Shown here piece after piece: positions 32,401 through 42,951 of a stretch of DNA of 64,000 bases; the first letter of the stretch is position 1; each line of letters opens with the position of its first letter. The stretch spans positions 1 through 64,000 of the forward strand of contig KV918863.1 of NCBI GenBank assembly GCA_002049455.2, in the 5' to 3' direction. The translations under genes and the position numbers were made by a program. The notes below the pieces were generated by a model that saw only the letters and a program-made list of their open reading frames with translations, searched no databases and was not told the origin of the DNA. Source of the stretch: Porphyra umbilicalis. Its lineage: Eukaryota; Rhodophyta; Bangiophyceae; Bangiales; Bangiaceae.

Positions 32401-33470
32401 GTGGCTCAAGCGCCATCGCACACCTACCCCACCACCCTTCCGCCACCGTCGCTGTCGTGCCTCCCGCGGTCGCCGTCGTGGGGCAGCGTGTGTGTGCCAC
32501 TGCACCGGTGGCCGAAGCGGACTATTCGCTCCAGAAAAGCAACGGCGGCGCCGGGCAGCGCCATGTGGGGGGGGGGCGGGGGGGGTGGTGGTGGGGAGGT
32601 TGGGGGAACAGCTGCTCCGCAACTACAGTTGCTTTGAGTCGGCGGTGACGGGCGTCGCGCCGGCAGCGACGAGCGCCGCACTGCGCTTCAGCGCGGCGGC
32701 TGACGACGCCGGTGACGGGCGTGCTCCAACCGCCGACGTGGTCGCGTGCGCCGCACCCGCCGTGGCAAGCGGCGTCAGCGCCACGGCTGCACCCGCCGCT
32801 GCCGGCGGCGGCGCTGCGATCGCAACCGTATCCGCCATTGCGCTTACATCCACCTCCCCGTTGCCGACCCCACAGCCCGGACGGGCCAACCATGCCAGCC
32901 CACCACCAGAAGGGCCCGAGCGTGGGCGGGTGGGGGGGGGGGGGGGCAGGGGACGGAGGCGGCACTGCGCTCAGACGGCGCGCGTGCGGGGGCGGTGGCA
33001 GCCGGCGCCGACAGCCAGAGCAGCATGTTGCCGACGTCGGTGGGCGTCCAGCTGTGCACATTAGTCGGAGGCCGCTGCCAGTAAGTTGATATGGCTGACG
33101 CTTCTCAGATACTTGTTCACCGTAAATTCTCTTTCTTTGGTCAGCTGTCACCGTCTTTGCTACTTCTCCGTGCGGCATGACGAGATCTCGATCACGAGGC
33201 TGAAAACGTAGCCTCCCTGTCCTTGCGCTCCTCCCGATTCGGTCAGTCATAAATCGGGTGCTGTCGAGAATCGGGCGGATCGGATGCCCCTGATCGATAC
33301 GAATTCGAAAGTGGGCATCAACAGGTGGGATTTGCTGCGCTTCGTGCTCCGTTTTTTCTTCTGAGGACCCGAGGGCCACCCTTTGATACGTCTACGAAGT
33401 TTGGGGTCGATTGATGTACATGCGCCGAAACCAGGGCCGTTTTTCCATAGGACTAATATAATGAGATAGA
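32401..33470. other. GC-rich island and flank
   Basis: The plus strand near 32640-32890 reads as Ala-rich protein-like sequence, but with G runs (for example around 32570 and 32935) and no known domain. 33080-33470 is AT-richer and empty. Confidence 0.35.
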
Positions 33471-34047
33471 CTTTAGTTGGTCATAGGCCCTCTCATCCAC
33501 ACACGCGTCGTGCGCCCCCTCGTCGCCGCCGTGGCGCCGGCGATTGCGGCCGCCGCAGCACCTGCCGGTCTTCCCGCTTCCCCCGGTGCCGCCGCAGCCG
33601 GCTGCGCCCGCGCCGGTGGCCGTTGATGCCGCGCAGGTGCTCGGCAGCGTGTGCTGAGCCAGTGGGCGGCGGTGCGGCCGCGCCCAATATTTTTATGTGG
33701 AGGTGGTCCGATTTCTCGGGAGGGTCCTCGTGCTCGCCGCCGCCGGAGGCGGGTGGGGCGCCGCTTCTGTTGCCGCAATCGGCGGGCGCCGACCATCGGC
33801 GGGCGCGCCTGACGGCAAGTAGGCAGCAGCAGCCTGAGCAGGCGGCGGCGGCTTAGGAGGCGGCGGCGGCGGTAAAGGCGCACAGGGCGGCCCCCCCCGC
33901 GCTCCTTGCGCTCGTTACCGGCCGCCACCATGACGACGTCCTTTCCGTGGCAGGGCATGGCGCCATCGCTGCTCTGAGGGAGCGCCGGCGGTGTGCACGA
34001 GCAGTACGTCGCGTGGCTGCGACAAATGTACATACATTAACTACTGT

Positions 34048-34130
34048 TTTTCCAATCCCAGTCACCCACAAATCAATTCCTCAACCAACTGCTGGCCGCA
34101 TTTGCACGAATGAAGCCGTGATGAATGGAT
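34048..34130 (+). repeat. Duplicated intron/exon segment, copy 1
   Basis: Aligns with 35683-35762 (TTTCCRATCCCRGTCACC, CAATTC, CAACCMACTG, TTGCACG), roughly 70% identical by eye; the protein-like sequence downstream is also weakly similar. Confidence 0.55.
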
Positions 34131-35682
34131 GGGGTTCTCGGCGTCACGTACCGGAGTTGCCAGGAGGCGGCAGAGCTGTCTTCCTCCACGGCGGACCTCA
34201 CGCGGACCTCGACCGCCGCAACCGCCGCCTGCCAGCCCCCTGCTGGTTCTGCGGGGCGGCTGCACGGGGGCACCCGCAGTGTGCAACTCGACAGCGAGCC
34301 GGACGATGACATCTTTGACGGCCGTCGGCTCTCTTGTCATGGATATGGCGGACGGTGGTGCCCCCGCGGGGCGGCGATTGCGGTAAAATCGGTGCCGGGA
34401 CACGCGTCGGCGGTGGTGGTTGGCGGCGGCGTCAGGCGCTGCTGCCGAGTGTGAGGCCGCCACGGCCGCCACCATTGGCGCCGCCGAAGGCATCTTCATC
34501 CCCCCAGGCACCGGCACCCCGCACCCCTGCACGTGGTCACTTGAGGGCAGTAGCCTCTCCTCGGACTTGGCCAAGGCGCAAACGCCCGTTACTGTCACCA
34601 ACGTGGAGGAGGTGACCTGCTGGGCGGTGCCGTCGGGCCTCTACCTCCTTCTCGCACCGAGAGCACCCGAGCGCACCCCCGTTCTGCGGTAGGACGCGCC
34701 GCAACAAGCCGCCTTTGTGCGGTGGGACGCGGCGGCATCCTCATGGACCACCCTCTGCTCCTTCAATGAGACGACGGCCGACTACTGGGCGGTCACGAAC
34801 GTGCGCGGCAACGCGTCGGCGTGGCGCCACAGCTGTGGGGCGCCGACTTTGCTGTCGACGTCTGCAGCCGCCTCTGCAGCCGCCTGTGAGCGTATGCGGG
34901 CGCCAAGGCGCTTGCCCTCGTCCGGACCTCCATTGAGCTTTAGCAAATTGACGCGGTGGGCGGCGGCGGCTTTGGCGGCTGCGGAACCTCGTCCAACAAC
35001 TCTTTTTGGCCGTGAATCAACGGCGGGCCACGGGCGGCGCCGTGCGCCGTCGACGGCATCGGCAGCGAACTTAAACTGCTCGTCGACGTACCCCACTCAG
35101 CATTGCTGCTTTCCAGCCATGTGCATGATGGCAAAGTGGTGGGACGGCGCGCGCCTCTTCTTTGCCTACAACCTGGGCGGAGGGGCCGCCGAAAAAATAA
35201 CCCACGGGGCGGCTAGTGTGGCCGGCTTGCCGAGCGTGACGCTTACCCGCCGCCCGCCCGTCGTACGGCGCGCGTCGACCGGCGCGCAGGCCGTGGCCGT
35301 GACGCCCGCCAACCGGTGGTATGTGTGCGAAACGCGCCACGCGCGGGTGTGCGAGAGGGAGTCGCCCTCCGTGTCGATAGCGCGGCCGCAGTGAACGTCC
35401 CCGACGGCTCCGCCGCAGGTCGACGAGGGCGCGCGTGTGCGGCGGAGCGCCGCACCGCTGTGGCTGACGGCGCGCGTGACAGGGGGGGCGCTTCTGTCGG
35501 ACGGCCGTGGCCGCCTCTACGGGTATAGTCAGGGGCGTGTGTGCCGCGGGGTACCGGCAAATCCGGCTGCTCCACGTCGAGTGGGACCGGGCGGCGCTGG
35601 TGGTGGCGTTTCGGTCTCATGCGCCGTCGCTGCCGGTCACGGCGGGGGGGGGGCCCACCCGGTCCAGATGTGAACTACTTCA

Positions 35683-35762
35683 TTTCCGATCCCGGTCACC
35701 TAAGGCTCAATTCGGCAACCCACTGTTGGCTGTATTGCACGCATGCAAGTCAAGATGGGTGA
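35683..35762 (+). repeat. Duplicated intron/exon segment, copy 2
   Basis: Partner of 34048-34130, about 1.64 kb downstream in the same orientation. Confidence 0.55.
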
Positions 35763-38700
35763 GGACTTCGACGTGGAGTGTCGGCGTTACCAGCAGGCGG
35801 TGCCCGCTACCTCCTATACCAGCCGTACGCGGATCTTGACGGCGGCAGTCGCCGCCAGGCAGTCTCCCCCGCCGGGGTGGCCCGCCGGCGCGACGGCCAT
35901 CACCACTGGCGCTAATCGTCAAACGCCGGCGGCTGTAGTCGATCAAGAAGTCGTCTTCGGTTCCGCGCCACCGACCGTTTTGGCGCGGTCCGTTGCCCCG
36001 TGGTTGCCGACACCGACCATGCCCGCCCATGCCCGCGACAGCCCCCCGCCTCCCCGCCCCCCCGCCTCTGCCTGCCACCATGTCCGGCGCCATGCCGCGG
36101 CCCGACAGCGCCTTTGAGCACCTGCTGCTTCCTCACGCCTTACTCGCGGCGGCCGCAGCTCTGCCGACCACCTCCTGAGCGGGCGCAGCAGTTTACCCGC
36201 TGACCAGCTCCCTGCCGCAGTATTTTGTAGCGGCGACGGCCCTCTGGCGTGCTGCCATACCCCCTGCATCCCCACTGGAGCTCGAACGGTCGCCGAACGG
36301 CGACCGGTGGCGGCGAGGGCTCCGCCGCCGCCACCCCCGCCGGACGGCGCCGTGGGAGCGCAAGGCAGCCACCCCGGCGCCCTGCGCACGCCCGCCGACT
36401 GTGTGCGTCGCCCGCGACGGGGAAGCGAGTGATTTCGATGTCAGCGTGTTGCGTCACCCCCTGCGATTTGGCGCGGCGGACGCGGACGACGCCATTCTCG
36501 GGGACGGCGGCGACAGTCCGTTGGCCGACGGCGGCTCCCCGCCCATTGCGGCGGCTGCGGCTGCAGCGGTAGCAGCAGCGGCGCCGCCCTCGCGCTCCCC
36601 CGCATCGTCGCACTTCCCCACCTCCCTCCTGAACGCCGACATGTCGGCCGACGTTTGCCAAGACGCGCGAGTCACCATCTTCAAGCCGACCGCCGAGGCC
36701 ATTTCGAACATCACTTCGGTGGTGGCGACCCCCCTGGGCACCCGCACGCTCGTCGCGCCTAGTGTCCACTCCTGTGCTTGGCGCTCGCGTCTACAAACCA
36801 GGCCATCATCATCCCCGAACTTCTTCCGCTCTTGCTCGCCGGCCGAGTCGCGCTGGGGTGCACCGACTTTCCCGCCCGCGTGGCGCACCGCGCCGCGTGT
36901 TAGCGCCGCATCGCCGGACGCACAGGACTCAAGCGGGATCGCACGCTGCGCACGTTTTTATGCTTGGGTCAGGGGGGGGGTGGGCAAAGAGGGGGGGGGG
37001 GGGGGGGGAGGGTTGCCTCGGCGGCTCGCCGGCGGCAGCGGCGCCTGCTGCCGCAGTGCGCGCTGACCGCAGGGGAGGAGGCGCGGGGCACGACGACGAG
37101 CCATGCGAGTCCCTCCGACGCTGGGCGGCGTTCCAGGCACAGCGGGCGCTCCTGCACATCTTGGCGCTCGCGCGCTCGCTCGGAAAGGATGACGACCTGT
37201 GAGGAAGAGCCGCCGCAACCGGCAGCGGTGCGTCCCGCCGTCATCAATCCTCGGAGTCTGTTTCGTCCCTGTTGCGCGCCGTGGGCGGCGGCGGCCGCGT
37301 CGGCGACGCCGGCGGCGCGTACGGCGTCCGCATAGTCGGCGACGATGCGCGCCTGGCGCGCCACCATAGTATGTCTGAGGGCTGAATGCGGCGCCGTCCG
37401 CGCTGGCAGCGGCGCTGGAGACTGCCCACCGCGCGCGCGCGGAGGCGGCGGCCACGGACGGGCTGGCGACGGCGGCGGATGGGGCCCTCAGAAATCCGGA
37501 GGGAGGATGCTGTGCAGCGGCTCTCGACGCGTGGCGACCTCCGCCTTTGCCACCGCCGCCGTCGTCGGGGCGGTTGCCGTGTCGAGGAGGGAGCGGGGGC
37601 GTTTTCGTCGCCGAGCCGTAGAAGGGGGGGGGGGGGGGGGGGGGGGTGCCACCGGCGGTGCCCCGACCGCCACCGCCACGGACGCGGCGCGTCCGACGAC
37701 AATGATGGCGGGGAGGGGGGGGATTGCCTGCTGTGGAGGAGGCGAGCGAGGTGTAGGTGGAACAGAAGGAGGGGGTGGAATTTCTCACCCTCTGCGCTGG
37801 CCGCACCGCCCACGTCCACTTGGGCAGTGGCAATATAATACCAGCCGACCTCATCGGCGCGCCGGACGCCCCGCCGCCGGTCGTCGCGGGGCTAGCAACA
37901 GCCGCCGCGTGCTCTTCGTCTTCGGTCGCGTGAACGTGGCGCCGATGCGCGCCAAGACGGAGTAAGTGAGCCCTCCCTGTCGCACTTCCGGCTCGGGCGC
38001 AGCCACGTCCGTCGGCGTCTTACTCGCCGCGCTACGGGTGCCCGCTCGGAGCAGACTGGCCACGGGGATCAGGCACGGTATGCGCCGCAGCCGACCATGG
38101 AGGGGGCAGCCGCGGCCGTTCGCTATTTTACGTGCTGCCCTCGGCGGCAGGCAGGCGCCACTCGCCCTCAAAGACAGCGAGGGGAAGGTGGACGCCGATT
38201 TCCCGGCGGTGATGGGGGTCACCGTGAGCGACGGGCCCCCTCCTCCCCCCCCCCACGACTGGCGCTCCTAGCCGCAACGGCTCTCGCACCGTCCACGCGG
38301 CACCACTACGACGCGGCCGTTTTGTTGCTGCAGCTGCAACCGCCAAAAACGCCGATGCCGACTTTGGCGTCGAATCGCCGGGGGTGTTTGGCGGCGGGGC
38401 GGTGGTGATGACTTTCTCAGGCGGGCGGCGGCGACTACGTCCTGGGAGGCAAGGGTGATGCGCGCACGGCGCTTTTGCCGCTGGGGCTCGGCTGCAGAAA
38501 TAACGGCAAGAAGGTGGTCGGGCGGGGGGTGCGCGTGGTTGTTGGGAATGGGGCGGCGGCTATTGCGGCGGTCGCAGGGGGTTGACCGCCCCGGCGGCGA
38601 CGACGCGAGTATCACCATCAACGGTCGCGGTGACCATGGTGACTCTCTGGTAACCCTGCAACCCGCGGAGAGATGTCTTCCCCCCCCGCTGCATTCTCAC

Positions 38701-39008
38701 TCGGTCCCCGCCCGTCCACTACCGGCTCACCGGCTCCGTGCCGGCGAGCACACTGCGCACGAGGACGCCGTTTTGCTCAGTCGCGTCGTTCATTCACCTC
38801 CCGTCATCAGGAGCAGCCACACTCGTCGGTGCATTTTTTTTACTTTGTTCTGTGTGCTATCTGGCAGGCGGCGCTGCAAAAGAAAAAAGAGAGTTCATTT
38901 ATTGCGGGACGACACCCGCCGAGCGCGAGGCGAAAGGGTGACCATTTCGGCACCAAATGGAAGTAAGTAAAAAGTGCTCTTCTTCGACGACGACCGGCCG
39001 ATGTCCAC

Positions 39009-40256
39009 TTACCAATGCCAGCGGTGACTAAGGCCGATGGACGCCGCACAGAGATGAACAAGATCCTGGCGAAAGATGAGGACGTCACCAGCATCAATGA
39101 TGACGGTTGTACACGGGATGGGCTTCGTCATGCTCCCGCCAGACGCGGCCGGCAGGAACCGATGCGAGCCAGAAAACTCGTCCACCTTGGTCCCATTCTG
39201 CACGGCCATCAGTAGTGACAGCTTCGGTGCGTCCGTCCCAAGCATCTCGGAGGGCCGGATGTTGTCAACGTGCATAAGCTGCTGCGGGCACTCCCCCTTC
39301 CTCCGTATCAGCGTCGGCCCCAACATGACGTAGGGCTCACCCTTGATAACGGCTTCCGCGTCCTCCCAACCAGCAGCACCTCCAGCTCCCCAAGCATCGC
39401 CGACGTCCTCGTCCACAGTGGGTGCGCCCTTCCCCGCATCCTCGCCGCTGACCGCAGCCCCCCGCCCGTCGCCCACACCCGCTCTTCGCTTCCCCGGCGG
39501 ACCACCTTGGCCCAGTCCCAAGCTGATGATGTAGAGCATGTCGTCTGCCACCCGGTGCATCGAAGTCCAGTCGTCGAAGTCGTGGGTCGAGAGGTTGGCA
39601 AGCGGCGCCGGCCCCCGGCCTCCAAACTTGCGCATGAAGCGCCCCCCATTTGGCAAGTCTGTAGGGTACTGCAATCCGGCCGCTAACAGCTGCTCCAACG
39701 AGCGGTCGTTGAACATCACCTCAAAGGTGTCTTCGTCTAGGGCGGCGCACAATCTGCCAATGTTGCCGACGACCTTCTCGTCCCGCACGCTGCGCAAGAC
39801 CACCCAGCCGTCGGAAAGCCATCCGAGCTTGGATGGCAGCTCGGACATGGCGGTCTTCAGGGGGAGCGCCCCCCCGCGTTTGGTTAGACAACGCCGCGCA
39901 GCGTCACGTCCCAAAGCCTCGCCCTCGGCCGCGCTACGCCACCGCACGCCGCTCACCTCCGGGTTGCCCCCTGCCGAGAAGCTGTTGGCGACAACGCTCG
40001 CCCCCCGAGCACTCCTCTCCGCTCCTTGCCCGGAAACACCGCCAGCCCAGCGGCGGTGCTTCTTGCCGCCGTTCCGCCGCGGGCGGTCGGACCGCCTGCG
40101 CGGAAACTTCTGCGCCGCGTTCGAAGCCGTCATTTTCTCCAGGGAAAAAACGCAGGCGAGAACGTCGGTCGGGGGGATGGGTCGCCGGTGCGGCCGGTGG
40201 TCGAGTGTTGTGCAGACAGGGGACCGGGCTGTCGCGGCGACGGCGAAGGAACCCAA
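39009..40256 (-). CDS. 2OG-Fe(II) oxygenase-like protein, last exon split
   Basis: One open frame of 415 residues; ATG 40133 (MTASNAAQKF, residue 42) may be the real start because the preceding part is unlike protein. The C-terminal third fits the double-stranded beta-helix of 2-oxoglutarate/Fe(II) dioxygenases of the phytanoyl-CoA hydroxylase kind: QQLMHVDN (HxD, H329/D331), SGSHRFLP, GDVLIFRQDLVHLC (distal His, H401) and an Arg at H+11 (R412). The frame ends just after a good donor (TG|GTAAGT on the minus strand near 39014). An acceptor TTTTGCAG near 38878 would add about ten residues (AACQIAHRTK), so the stop at 39009 may be intronic. The N-terminal ~130 residues are low-complexity. Substrate unknown. 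The frame is otherwise intact. Confidence 0.65.
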   Translation of the reverse strand: MGSFAVAATARSPVCTTLDHRPHRRPIPPTDVLACVFSLEKMTASNAAQKFPRRRSDRPRRNGGKKHRRWAGGVSGQGAERSARGASVVANSFSAGGNPEVSGVRWRSAAEGEALGRDAARRCLTKRGGALPLKTAMSELPSKLGWLSDGWVVLRSVRDEKVVGNIGRLCAALDEDTFEVMFNDRSLEQLLAAGLQYPTDLPNGGRFMRKFGGRGPAPLANLSTHDFDDWTSMHRVADDMLYIISLGLGQGGPPGKRRAGVGDGRGAAVSGEDAGKGAPTVDEDVGDAWGAGGAAGWEDAEAVIKGEPYVMLGPTLIRRKGECPQQLMHVDNIRPSEMLGTDAPKLSLLMAVQNGTKVDEFSGSHRFLPAASGGSMTKPIPCTTVIIDAGDVLIFRQDLVHLCAASIGLSHRWHW

Positions 40257-40463
40257 TCACTCGTTGCTCCCGAAACTCGACGGCGAGTCAGGCGGCACCA
40301 TGAAAAGTCCGAAGGAGATGTAACTGGCACGGGTGGGAACGGTTGTCAGTCACGCCAATGAGCCGAGGTGATGGGAAATCAGGCCCGCTCGCAGACTCGC
40401 ATAACGCTGGTTCGCATAAACATGACGTCGCCCTGATTGGTCAATCACGGATCAGGCGTTATG

Positions 40464-40508
40464 TAACGTTATGACATACGCGAGCAGCTGGCGTATGTCA
40501 TAACGTTA
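40464..40508. repeat. Perfect hairpin, 18-bp arms
   Basis: TAACGTTATGACATACGC, a 9-base loop, then the exact reverse complement. TAACGTTA recurs once more just downstream, and weaker symmetry extends outward (GGATCAGG / CCGATCCTG). It may be a MITE or the end of the Harbinger-like remnant. Confidence 0.8.
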
Positions 40509-40713
40509 TATAACGTTATACAAGTCCGATCCTGCTCGCATTTGGTGAACCGATTACGTGAGGAATCTGTACTGGCGTCAGTTCGGGTGTCCGGTCGGAC
40601 GATCCAACACCCGCCTTCGTCTGGCACGGACCCATCACACCGCTCCCCGCATCGACCACCTAACCAAACCACCACCCAAATCGTTGCTGTGCCACACTCC
40701 CATCTGATCCAGC

Positions 40714-40836
40714 ATGGCCTCTCGAGTCTCTTTTGAGCACCTCCAGGAGGAGGTGCGGCGCCGAGGCCTGCCAATTCATGGCATCAAGAACGCGCTGTTG
40801 GAGCGCTGTCGTGCGAACGGCGTCTCGCCACTGTAA
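40714..40836 (+). CDS. SAP-domain mini-protein (40 aa)
   Basis: ATG 40714 to TAA 40834-40836. The sequence HLQEEVRRRGLPIHGIKNAL followed by LERC fits the SAP motif (two amphipathic helices, L..E...RGL...G.K..L..R), a DNA-binding fold of nuclear proteins. The product is about the length of a lone SAP domain, so it is either a micro-protein or the first exon of a larger gene; no convincing continuation was found. It ends 20 bp from a Harbinger-like transposase fragment on the opposite strand and could have been that element's second protein. Confidence 0.5.
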   Translation: MASRVSFEHLQEEVRRRGLPIHGIKNALLERCRANGVSPL

Positions 40837-40856
40837 ATGTAGCTCCCGCTGCCAAA

Positions 40857-41195
40857 CTATCGCAGCGCAATCGCATCGGGTGGCACGCCGAGCCGAGAAA
40901 GGCGCGGCCGCAAAGCGTCAACGAGGTCACCAAAAGCGCCAAGGGGCATACGCATAGCTCGAAGACAATTGCACCCGTACATTTGTTGTGCATCAGCAAA
41001 AGAGACTCGGGCTGGGGTGTGGTACCAGAGAGGGGAAAAATAGCCTCTCTGGGCATACACGGCGCCTCCTACTGTGGTGACAAACTGACCATGGCGCAGG
41101 ATGGAGGCAGGGTCCATGGCGACAACCCGCCCCACGCGTGACAAATCTGTGAGGTAAGTGAGGAGCACGCGCGCTGGCCGAGAACGTGGCTTCAT
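40857..41195 (-). pseudogene. PIF/Harbinger-like transposase N-terminal fragment
   Basis: The minus-strand frame begins at ATG 41195; ATG 41117 (MDPASILRHG) is an alternative start. It contains NCLRAMRMPLGAFGDLVDAL followed by RPRLSR, the FRMS-xxF-LV-LRPHL block that precedes the DDE nuclease in PIF/Harbinger (DDE_Tnp_4) transposases. The frame stops before any catalytic Asp, and no nuclease domain follows in the next 400 bp on that strand. It is a truncated relic or one exon. Confidence 0.5.
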
Positions 41196-41249
41196 CCGCA
41201 GGGGGACGTCGACTGTGCGTTAAGGTAAGGCCAGTATATAATTTAACAT

Positions 41250-41930
41250 TTTGATGGTGTACTTGAAACGAACGCCGACCGGGCCCGCATGTTTCTTTCG
41301 CAGCGTTTCGTGCGTTATACCGACGTTATGCGAAGCGACGATGGAGTCTGCGAACGGGCCTCATTTCGCCCCCACATGCCGCCGACTATTCAGCACATCA
41401 TCACTGGCACGTCCACCTGTAGACCATCCCCCCTGCGCCGACCTTCACACTAGCTCAGTCACGCAAAATCGTGCGGAGGCTCTGTCACAAAGGTCCCCCC
41501 TCAGGCTTCCCCGCGCCGGCCCTCACACCGCGTCCCTCACGCCCACTCATTCACTGGCACGTTCGCGCACACCCCCCCGCCGCTGCTCATGAGCTGGCTG
41601 CCGCGTCCCCCCTGCCCTGTCTCTGTCATCCATGCCGCATTTCTCGCTACCAGACAACCTCAAGCCCGACGTCGCACGACCTTACACCGCTGCTCTGTCA
41701 CCGTACAATGGACGGACTCCCGGCGCCGGCCTTCATACCACCTCTCGCACGCCCGCTCCGGTACCGGTCAAATCAGGTAGGCCCCGACACAGCGCAATTC
41801 AAAGGTCCCCCCCACTCGCTCCGGTGCACCTCCGTCCGATCCCCGTTTCACTTGGACGTGCCATACAAAGGACCTCGTCGACATTTTGCCGCTCCTGCAA
41901 CCGTCCACATGGCCCGACTGCCGCGCCACC
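41250..41930. other. Intergenic, C-rich plus strand
   Basis: Recurrent AAAGGTCCCCCC and CGCCGGCCYTCA motifs suggest degenerate tandem structure. No gene is recognised. Confidence 0.4.
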
Positions 41931-41934
41931 CTAG

Positions 41935-42401
41935 AGGCGCGCACCGTCAGGGCCCGAGCGGCTCGACGGGCTTGCCGTCAGGGGAGGTCACGTCCACGCC
42001 GTCGCGCACCGTCGGGGCCCACGCGGCTCGACGGGCGCGTCGCTTATGCCGTCCATTTCCACGATGGCGCACACCGACGGGGCCCTTGTGGCTCGACGGG
42101 CGCGTCGTTGGTGGCGGCGACGGTCACGTTGTCGCGCACCGTCGGGGCCCTTGTTGCTCGACGGGTGCCTCGCTTCTAGCAGCGACGCCTACGGCAGCAT
42201 GCACCGTCGGGGTCGACATGGATCTACGGGCGCCTCGTTGATGCTGTCGACGGCCAAGATGGCGCGCACAATCGGGACCGACGCGGCTCGGTGGGGGCGA
42301 CGTCCGGCGCGGCGCCGGCCACAACGGCTCGCACCGACGGATCCCTTGTGGCTTAATGGCCGCACCATTGGACGGTGTGACGGTCACGACGGCGCGCACC
42401 G
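41935..42401 (+). repeat. Minisatellite (~64-bp unit), left block
   Basis: Tandem, divergent copies of a unit containing GCGCACCGTCGGGGCCC, GGCTCGACGGGCGCGTC and GCGACGGTCACG. The open frames across it are a consequence of the repeat. It resumes at 42952 after a solo LTR. Confidence 0.85.
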
Positions 42402-42406
42402 TCGCG

Positions 42407-42951
42407 TGTTGGAACGTCATGCTCAACGCCGCTGTAAGCCCTCCTGCCGTAAAAAGCAAAAATCAAGAAACCAGGTATTGACAGGGTTCGAACCCCCGAC
42501 TCCCGGACGCGACCCGAAGGTCACGCCTATTGAGAGTGGGTGCCTTAGTTCCCACTAGGCTTCCCATGCGGCTTCCTCGCGGTTTGGTGACCGCTGGTGC
42601 ATTCGACATTTGTACCCGTGCGATTTTGAGTGAAATTTTTGCGATTTCACATTTTTTGTTCTTGCGCTTCTGATGCTTTGATTTGCGTGGGCTTTGCTTT
42701 GATCCCTGATGCTTTGATTTGGTGAGCGTTTTGTTTTAGAGTGTGGGCAGGCGCGTGCGCGGGCGAGCTGCTTGGGCTGCGTGGTGGGCTTGAGTGCTCC
42801 GACTTGGACTACTTGAGGAGTGCCCTTGATGGAGAGAGGGGCGCTTTGGAGAGACAACCAACAAAGCACGTTCGCACACATACACCCAAGCTCAAGCCAC
42901 TCAACCACTTCACCGTGGTCCCCCATCCCCTATCCCCACTGCGTTTCAACA
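42407..42951 (+). mobile_element. Solo LTR of the Copia-2 family, 545 bp
   Basis: Starts TGTTGGAACGTCATGCTC and ends CACTGCGTTTCAACA, like the Copia-2 LTR, with a perfect 5-bp target duplication TCGCG (42402-42406 and 42952-42956). It is longer than the 418-bp LTR because it contains extra sequence with a tRNA-like segment. No internal element remains, so it arose by LTR-LTR recombination or is a divergent relative. Confidence 0.85.
42466..42565 (-). other. tRNA-like (type II, Leu/Ser-like) segment within the solo LTR
   Basis: On the minus strand: a D-arm-like GCCTAGTGGGAACTAAGGC, a variable-arm hairpin GACCTTCGGGTC and a B-box GGGTTCGAACCC in correct order and spacing for a long-variable-arm tRNA. 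The acceptor stem does not pair and the anticodon arm is poor, so this is not a functional tRNA. It may be a SINE head or tRNA pseudogene. Confidence 0.4.

Larger units (their letters stand above)
33471..38960 (+). other. Possible large GC-rich multi-exon gene or relic
   Basis: Plus-strand segments in changing frames look coding. Near 34420-34900, WAVPSGLYLLLAPRAPERTP, one TAG (34690-34692), then FVRWDAAASSWTTLCSFNE continue in the same frame. YRQIRLLHVEWDRAALVVAF lies near 35550, and ARVTIFKPTAEAISNITSVV near 36670. AT-richer patches at 34027-34110, 35665-35760 and 38815-38960 resemble introns. An ~80-bp segment plus following coding is duplicated (34048 and 35683). No family is recognised, and I cannot assemble one continuous frame, so I do not call a CDS. 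Confidence 0.3.

Noticed and set aside
39538..40323. 261-codon plus-strand ORF
   Set aside because: Antisense shadow of the 2OG-oxygenase-like gene, which has the recognisable motifs.
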